Shown here: in pieces, positions 58,754 to 64,000 of the stretch
How the letters are laid out: each line of letters opens with the position of its first letter
How positions within the stretch are numbered: position 1 is the stretch's first letter
Assembly (NCBI GenBank): GCA_029225225.1
Contig: JAQXWB010000077.1
Location: 1 to 64,000 of the forward strand
Direction: 5' to 3'
Source of the DNA: Bacillota bacterium
Lineage (GTDB): Bacteria; Bacillota; Clostridia; Oscillospirales; Oscillospiraceae
DNA length: 64,000 nucleotides
Position numbers and translations under genes: made by a program
The notes under the pieces: generated by a model
What the model saw: the letters and a program-made list of their open reading frames with translations, nothing else
Told to the model about the DNA's origin: nothing
The model's database searches: none

Positions 58754-59689
58754 TCAGAATGTCGCGACCTCATCGGCAGCGGGCTTGGCCGGTTCGACGG
58801 AAACTGCCGTCAGGATCGGACCGGTGCCGCGATAGAGGGCATGGAATCGCGTTTCTACCGTTGCGGTCACCATGACCCACTGGCGGGGATGCAGCTCGGC
58901 GGATTTTGCATACTTGCAGGGCATTCCCATAAACTGAATGTCCTCCACGCAGCAGGTCATTACAAAACGGCCGGGCGCGAAGTAGCCGTCGCGATCCTTT
59001 TTTAACCGCGCCACCTGCGCCTTAAAGCGGACGGTCTTACCGTTGTACTTCTTCGGCTCTTCATTGATGTCGCGGAACCAGAGCGCGTAATCCTCGTCTT
59101 CGATCTCAATCACGGGCGCATTGATGTCAAAGGGAAGCGGGTCTTCGATCTCGTCAAATTCCGTCTTGCCGTTCGTATATTCGTAGAGAATGCCGACCCT
59201 GCGGTTGAGCGCGCGGGCAAGCTTGTGCAGCGGCATGATATCCGTACCGGCGGGCAGACGGTTGAAAACGACCATCTCGCAGCCGGACAGCTTGTCCACC
59301 ACCAGCGAACGGAGGTTGGAATTATAGCTTTGGATTGTTGTGCCGTCGGCAAACATGACCTCCTGCGCAATCTGCCAGTCCTGCGGCATCTTTTGATAAA
59401 AGTCCCCGACGAGCTGCATTCCGTTTAGTTCCACAACCACGCGTTCCGCGCGATGCTTTTGCAGCAGGGCGGCAAGCTCCTGCGTTGTGATCTCGTCCTG
59501 CGCGATGACCTCGGGATAGACTTTCTGATAGGGATAGGCGGAGACGTCATATTCCTCCTCGCCCTCCTCGCAGATGAGCAGAAGGGTGCGCTCGCCTGCG
59601 TTAAAGCGGGTGTCACACAGCGTCTCCTGAATGAATTTCGTTTTCCCGGCATCTAAAAAGCCGGTAAACGCATAGACCGGAATCGGCAT
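58754..59689 (-). CDS. COG0523-type GTPase fused to YcgQ/TIGR03943-like C-terminal domain
   Basis: VYAFTGFLDAGKTKFIQETL; C-term KYNGKTVRFKAQVARLKKDRDGYFAPGRFVMTCCVEDIQFMGMPC. Confidence 0.78.
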   Translation of the reverse strand: MPIPVYAFTGFLDAGKTKFIQETLCDTRFNAGERTLLLICEEGEEEYDVSAYPYQKVYPEVIAQDEITTQELAALLQKHRAERVVVELNGMQLVGDFYQKMPQDWQIAQEVMFADGTTIQSYNSNLRSLVVDKLSGCEMVVFNRLPAGTDIMPLHKLARALNRRVGILYEYTNGKTEFDEIEDPLPFDINAPVIEIEDEDYALWFRDINEEPKKYNGKTVRFKAQVARLKKDRDGYFAPGRFVMTCCVEDIQFMGMPCKYAKSAELHPRQWVMVTATVETRFHALYRGTGPILTAVSVEPAKPAADEVATF

Positions 59690-59701
59690 TGCCTCTCCCC
59701 C

Positions 59702-60844
59702 TTATACGCCGAAGAGGGCGGCAACGGCGCTTTCGTTCAGCTTCGAGCCGATCACGCACAATCTGCCGGTGACCTCTGCGGTGCCGTTTCTGACATCCAT
59801 TTCGCCCGGTACATGGTCAAAATGCAGCCATGTGCCGTCTGTTGCCTGCACAATACCCTTGGCGCGCAGAACGATACCGTAAGCCTCCTCATTATCCAAT
59901 GCGGAGAGTGCCGCCTTGATCTCCTCAGCGGTGAATTTCTTGTGCGTCTCAACGCCCCAGCTTTGGAAGATCTCGTCGGCGTCATGGCCGTGATGATGAT
60001 GGTGGTGATGATGCTCGTGTTCTTCCTCATGGTCATGGTGGCAATGCTCGTCATGGTCATGGTGGCAATGCTCGTCGTGGTCGTGATGATGCTCATGCTC
60101 CTCGTCGTGGTCATGGTGGCAATGTTCGTCATGGTCATGATGGTGATGCTCGTGCTCCTCATGGTCATGATGGCAGCAGCAGTCGTCGTCCTCGTCTTCT
60201 TCTTGCGCGCGGGCGTGCTCAATCATCTCGGAAAGCTCATCCGTCAGAGAATGCTGATGCTGCATGGCTTCCAAAATCTGCTTGCCGTTCAACTGCTCCC
60301 ACGGGGTCGTGATAATGACTGCCTTTTGGTTGTGCTCCCGCAGCAGGGAAATTGCGGCGTCTAACTTTTCCTCGGAGATCGTTGCCGTGCGGCTAAGGAT
60401 GATGGCGGAAGCCGTCTCGATCTGGTTGGAGTAGAATTCACCGAAATTCTTCAGATAGACCTTGCACTTTGTCGCGTCTGCAACGGTCACAAAGCAGCCG
60501 AGCTGCACATCTTCCGTCGCTACGCGCTGCACTGCGCCGATGACGTCGCTGAGTTTACCGACGCCGGACGGCTCAATAAGAATGCGATCAGGGTGATATT
60601 CGGAGATGACCTGCTTCAGCGCCTTGCCGAAATCTCCGACAAGGGAACAGCAGATGCAGCCGGAATTCATTTCGTTCACTTGAATTCCTGCATCCTTCAT
60701 GAAACCGCCGTCGATACCGATCTCGCCGAATTCGTTTTCAATCAGCACGATCTGCTCGCCGACATACGCCTCACGGATCATCTTCTTGATCAGCGTGGTC
60801 TTGCCCGCGCCCAAAAAACCGGAATAAATATCAATCGTGGTCAT
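59702..60844 (-). CDS. COG0523 (CobW/ZNG1-like) GTPase with His-rich linker
   Basis: IYSGFLGAGKTTLIKKMI, GCICCSL (CxCC), (HDHDEHCHHDHDEEHEHHH)n linker, CobW C-terminal domain. Confidence 0.92.
   Translation of the reverse strand: MTTIDIYSGFLGAGKTTLIKKMIREAYVGEQIVLIENEFGEIGIDGGFMKDAGIQVNEMNSGCICCSLVGDFGKALKQVISEYHPDRILIEPSGVGKLSDVIGAVQRVATEDVQLGCFVTVADATKCKVYLKNFGEFYSNQIETASAIILSRTATISEEKLDAAISLLREHNQKAVIITTPWEQLNGKQILEAMQHQHSLTDELSEMIEHARAQEEDEDDDCCCHHDHEEHEHHHHDHDEHCHHDHDEEHEHHHDHDEHCHHDHDEHCHHDHEEEHEHHHHHHHHGHDADEIFQSWGVETHKKFTAEEIKAALSALDNEEAYGIVLRAKGIVQATDGTWLHFDHVPGEMDVRNGTAEVTGRLCVIGSKLNESAVAALFGV
59983..60184 (-). repeat. His/Asp/Glu-coding tandem repeat within COG0523 gene
   Basis: reiterated TCATGGTCATGGTGGCAATGCTCG units coding HDHDEHCHH. 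Confidence 0.85.
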
Positions 60845-61042
60845 AAATCTCTATACTTCCTTTCCAATGATAACTCTCGACCCTCCGTCGTTCCGACGGG
60901 TTTGTCTTTGAATCTCTAAACATATATTATAACACAATTTTCCAAAATACGCAAGCAAATACGGCGCTTCATTTGAGTTTTTGAAAAAGCTGTTGCTTTT
61001 TTTTCGTAAGCTGATATACTGAAAAGGAAAGAGGAAGGGACG

Positions 61043-63070
61043 GTGAACTGTGTTTTGCGGATTCGGGCGTATTTTTCTGCGGAGAATATGAAAAAGCAAT
61101 GGAGCCGTGAGAATTATCGCATTTTGTTTCTGTACTTTGTATTCTCCGTTCTCCTAAACGGAGTGATCGAATTGCTGGCGCGCCGCTCCCTGCTTGACAC
61201 CTTGTCCTTCTGCATCGGGAAGCCGTGGGTGTTTCTCTACGGTGCGTTTCTGATCTTCACTGTATTGTCCTTCTCGCTGCTGTTTCCGAAACGACGCTTT
61301 TGGTTTTTCCTGTTTGCGGCGGTTTGGTTTGGGCTTGCCGTGACAGATTTTATCCTGCTGACCTTCCGCTCCATGCCGCTGACCGCATCCGACATTTGGC
61401 TGATGGCGTTTGTTCGGGATATTTTTGAAAAGTATCTCAGCCGTGTGGAACTGTTTTTCTTGATTTTAGGAATCGCTGCCCTGCTCGGCTTGATCTTTTT
61501 CCTTTGGACGCGCGCGAGAAGGTTTCCGTGCATACCGTGCTTTTCCGTGGTTTCGATTCTTCTTTCTTGCCTTCTTCTGTTTGCCCTGACCGAGCTTTTT
61601 GTACGCATTGATGTTTTAGACAAAACGAATGCGTTTTCCAGCCTGCCCCACGCGTATCATGAAAACGGATTTGTCTATTGCTTCTCCGCAAGTCTGGTCA
61701 CTGGCGGTGTTGACGAACCGGAGGAGTATTCTCCCCATGAGGTCGAGGAGATCATCGACACACAGCGTGACCTGCCGCCGACCAAAACGGATTTGCCGAA
61801 TCTTGTTTTTGTGCAGCTCGAATCATTCTTTGACGCAAATTACCTGAATGACCTGATATTGTCCGAGAATCCTGTGCAGAATTTTGAAGCGTTAAAGGCA
61901 AACTATCCGAGCGGGCTGCTCTCCGTGCCCTGCGTCGGCGCGGGCACGGCGAACACGGAATTTGAGGTTCTGACAGGAATGAATCTGAGTCATTTCGGCG
62001 TGGGGGAATATCCTTATATGACCATTGTCAATGCTACCGCTTCGGAGTCCATTGCCTTCACCCTTGAACAGATCGGTTATGCGACGCACGCCATCCATAA
62101 TAATAACGCAACCTTCTATGACCGCCATATCGTCTATGCCAATCTCGGCTTTCAAACCTTTACATCGCTGGAATACATGAACGATGTGCAATACAATCCA
62201 CGCGGCTGGGCGGATGACAGCGTGCTGACCGGTGAAATCTGTAAGGCGTTGGCTGCGACGGAGGAGAAGGATTTTGTCTTTGCTGTCACCGTTCAGCCCC
62301 ATGGAAAATATCCAAGCGAACCGCTTCCCGACGCGCAGATCATAGGCGTAGCAGGTATGGAGGATGAGGCGCGGAAAAACGGCTTGGAATACTATCTCTA
62401 CCAGTTGAAGGAGTGCGATGCCTTTGTCGCGGAGCTGACGCAGGCGCTTCGGGATTTCGATGAGCCGACCGTTGTTGTGTTTTATGGGGATCATCTGCCG
62501 AGCTTTAATTTTCAACAGGAGGAGCTGTCCTGCGGCAGCGTGCAGACGACAGAGTATGTGATCTGGTCGAATTTCCCGCTTTCGGAAAACACCAAGCGTG
62601 ATCTGCAAACCTACCAGCTCGGTGCCTATGTCATGGATCTGTGCGGCATTCATGAAGGAGCGATTTTCCGCCTGCATCAGAGCTATGATTACGCAGGCGA
62701 CAGCAGCGCGGCATATCAGCAGGCGCTGGAGGTGCTGGAATATGACATCCTCTCAGGCGAGCAATATTATGCCGAAAACGGCGCAACGCCGCAGCCGACG
62801 GATATGCACTTTGGTGTAGAGGAGGTCTGTATTACCGCCCTCACGCAGGAGGAGGACGCGCTGCGTGTTTCAGGCGAACATTTTACGCCCTACAGTGTTG
62901 TGTTTGTCAACGATATCGGCTATGAAACGACCTATCTCTCCGAAACGGCCTTGCTTGTGGAGGGGCTTGTCCTTGCACCGGAGGATGTTGTTGCCGTTGC
63001 GCAGGTTTCCGCCGCAGATGCATTGGAAATATTAAGTATGAGCAAATCGTTTGTGTTTGCTCAATCATGA
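61043..63070 (+). CDS. LTA synthase-like sulfatase-family membrane protein
   Basis: 5 N-terminal TMs; LVFVQLESFFDAN, GAGTANTEFEVLTGMN, VVFYGDHLPSF. Confidence 0.92.
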   Translation: MNCVLRIRAYFSAENMKKQWSRENYRILFLYFVFSVLLNGVIELLARRSLLDTLSFCIGKPWVFLYGAFLIFTVLSFSLLFPKRRFWFFLFAAVWFGLAVTDFILLTFRSMPLTASDIWLMAFVRDIFEKYLSRVELFFLILGIAALLGLIFFLWTRARRFPCIPCFSVVSILLSCLLLFALTELFVRIDVLDKTNAFSSLPHAYHENGFVYCFSASLVTGGVDEPEEYSPHEVEEIIDTQRDLPPTKTDLPNLVFVQLESFFDANYLNDLILSENPVQNFEALKANYPSGLLSVPCVGAGTANTEFEVLTGMNLSHFGVGEYPYMTIVNATASESIAFTLEQIGYATHAIHNNNATFYDRHIVYANLGFQTFTSLEYMNDVQYNPRGWADDSVLTGEICKALAATEEKDFVFAVTVQPHGKYPSEPLPDAQIIGVAGMEDEARKNGLEYYLYQLKECDAFVAELTQALRDFDEPTVVVFYGDHLPSFNFQQEELSCGSVQTTEYVIWSNFPLSENTKRDLQTYQLGAYVMDLCGIHEGAIFRLHQSYDYAGDSSAAYQQALEVLEYDILSGEQYYAENGATPQPTDMHFGVEEVCITALTQEEDALRVSGEHFTPYSVVFVNDIGYETTYLSETALLVEGLVLAPEDVVAVAQVSAADALEILSMSKSFVFAQS

Positions 63071-63079
63071 GGTGATACC

Positions 63080-63484
63080 ATGCCAACGATTCAGGAAATT
63101 CGAGAGCGCTTTCGCCGAGACCGCTTTGCGACGGACGCGGCGGGAATTACGATCAAAGAGGCACAGCCGCAGCATGCGATCTGCGAGATGCCGCTTTCGG
63201 AAAAGCACCGCAATGCACGCGGCACGCCGATGGGCGGCGCGATTTTCACCCTTGCGGATTTTACCGCAGCCATTGCTGCCAACGGTTTTTCCGAGCATAC
63301 AGACACCATCTCTCTGCATGCGGATATCACGTTTTTAGGCACTGCGAAAGGCGAGAAGCTGATCGCTGAGGCAAAGTGCGTCAAGCAGGGAAGAACAACC
63401 TCTCTATACACGGTAGAGGTCACGGATGAGCTGGGCACGCTCGTCGCGCAGGCCGGTGTGAACGGGTTCGTGCTGCCGAAATAG
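63080..63484 (+). CDS. PaaI-family hotdog thioesterase
   Basis: HRNARGTPMGGAIFTLADFTAAIAANG. Confidence 0.9.
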   Translation: MPTIQEIRERFRRDRFATDAAGITIKEAQPQHAICEMPLSEKHRNARGTPMGGAIFTLADFTAAIAANGFSEHTDTISLHADITFLGTAKGEKLIAEAKCVKQGRTTSLYTVEVTDELGTLVAQAGVNGFVLPK

Positions 63485-63504
63485 GAAATATTACGAAATT
63501 CCTA

Positions 63505-63533
63505 TTGACTTTAGCACTTAAAAGTGATAAAGT
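63505..63533 (+). promoter_or_regulatory. promoter with dyad operator overlapping spacer/-10
   Basis: TTGACT-17-TAAAGT; TTTAGCACTTAAAAGTGATAAA (63510-63531). Confidence 0.6.
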
Positions 63534-63579
63534 AAAAACAATCAAAGCAACGCGATGAGGCGATCCTGCCAAATCCTCT

Positions 63580-63611
63580 CGTCCTCTGCTTTTGCAGAGG
63601 ACGATTTTTAT
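63580..63611 (+). terminator. terminator/attenuator hairpin in leader of acyl-CoA ligase gene
   Basis: CGTCCTCTGC-tttt-GCAGAGGACG-ATTTTTATT, between promoter and RBS. Confidence 0.75.
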
Positions 63612-63628
63612 TAAAAAGGAGAAAGAAT

Positions 63629-64000
63629 ATGGTTATTACCGACATATTAGAGAAAAACGCGCGGCTTTACGGCGAGGATGTCGCACTTGTGGAGATCAAT
63701 CCCTCCGAGGAGCGCGACCGGGCGGTCACTTGGCGAGATTTCAGCCTGATCGAAAATACGCGTCCCGACCTGCCGTACCGCCGCGAGATCACATGGGGGC
63801 AGTTTGATAAAAAGGCAAACCGCTTTGCAAATCTGCTGCTCAGCCGCGGCATCAAGAAAGGGCAGAAGGTTGGAATTCTGCTGATGAACTGCTTGGAGTG
63901 GCTGCCGATTTATTTCGGTATTCTCAAGGCGGGCGCAATTGCCGTGCCGATGAATTTCCGCTATTCCAGCGACGAGATCGAATACTGCTTGGACTTGGCA
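63629..64000 (+). CDS. AMP-dependent synthetase/acyl-CoA ligase (5' part, truncated by window end)
   Basis: MVITDILEKNARLYGEDVALVEINP..ITWGQFDKKANRFANLLLSRGIKKGQKVGILLMNCLEWLPIYFGILKAGAIAVPMNFRYSSDEI; open to end. Confidence 0.9.
   Translation, partial: MVITDILEKNARLYGEDVALVEINPSEERDRAVTWRDFSLIENTRPDLPYRREITWGQFDKKANRFANLLLSRGIKKGQKVGILLMNCLEWLPIYFGILKAGAIAVPMNFRYSSDEIEYCLDLA

Noticed and set aside
59983-60184. Regular repeat considered as a CRISPR-like array
   Set aside because: Repeat is in-frame coding for HDHDEHCHH units with no spacers; no cas genes in the window.
59813-60364. Met/Val-rich plus-strand ORF (MVMVAMLVMVMVAMLVVVVMML) looking like a membrane protein
   Set aside because: Simply the complement of the His/Asp/Glu-coding repeat of the COG0523 GTPase.
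63540-63611. Leader considered as a fluoride (crcB) riboswitch because of GATGAGGCGATCCTGCC
   Set aside because: Downstream conserved elements and P1/pseudoknot spacing of the crcB motif are not found; kept only as an unassigned attenuator-like leader.

Overview
The window is a low-GC-type Gram-positive, endospore-forming chromosome segment. Clostridia is likely and an Oscillospiraceae/Ruminococcaceae-like affiliation is inferred only from gene content and protein style. Most of it is housekeeping: mutY, an aconitase-family hydratase, feoA/feoB, upp, tsaB/tsaE, a RodA/FtsW protein, lgt, two M16 peptidase-like genes, prmA, cysK plus an Rrf2 regulator, rpoD, icd, trmB, htpG, spoIIIE/ftsK, the complete spoIIIAA-AH operon, nusB, xseA/xseB, ispA, an uninterrupted sigK, an LTA-synthase-like protein, and two tRNA-Pro genes. 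I see no phage, IS transposase, CRISPR array or rRNA. The accessory signals worth a second look are: (i) a five-gene DUF134 / small Cys-protein / ABC ATPase / permease / Cys-pair lipoprotein locus (20.9-24.6 kb) in which nearly every component carries a Cys/His or acidic/His metal-ligand motif; (ii) a tandem pair of COG0523 (CobW-like) GTPases, one with a ~65-residue His/Asp/Glu linker and the other lacking CxCC but fused to a YcgQ/TIGR03943-like 'MTCC' domain; (iii) an ArsR / COG0701 permease / CCG-rich redox protein locus; (iv) three families of palindromic, MITE-like intergenic repeats, including one that forms a ~220-bp hairpin through the htpG terminator; (v) four consecutive near-perfect hairpins in ~155 bp; and (vi) several clear operator/leader structures (CIRCE at htpG, Rrf2-like dyads at cysK, operator plus attenuator-like hairpin upstream of an acyl-CoA ligase). 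All family assignments are from reading the sequence; no searches were run.
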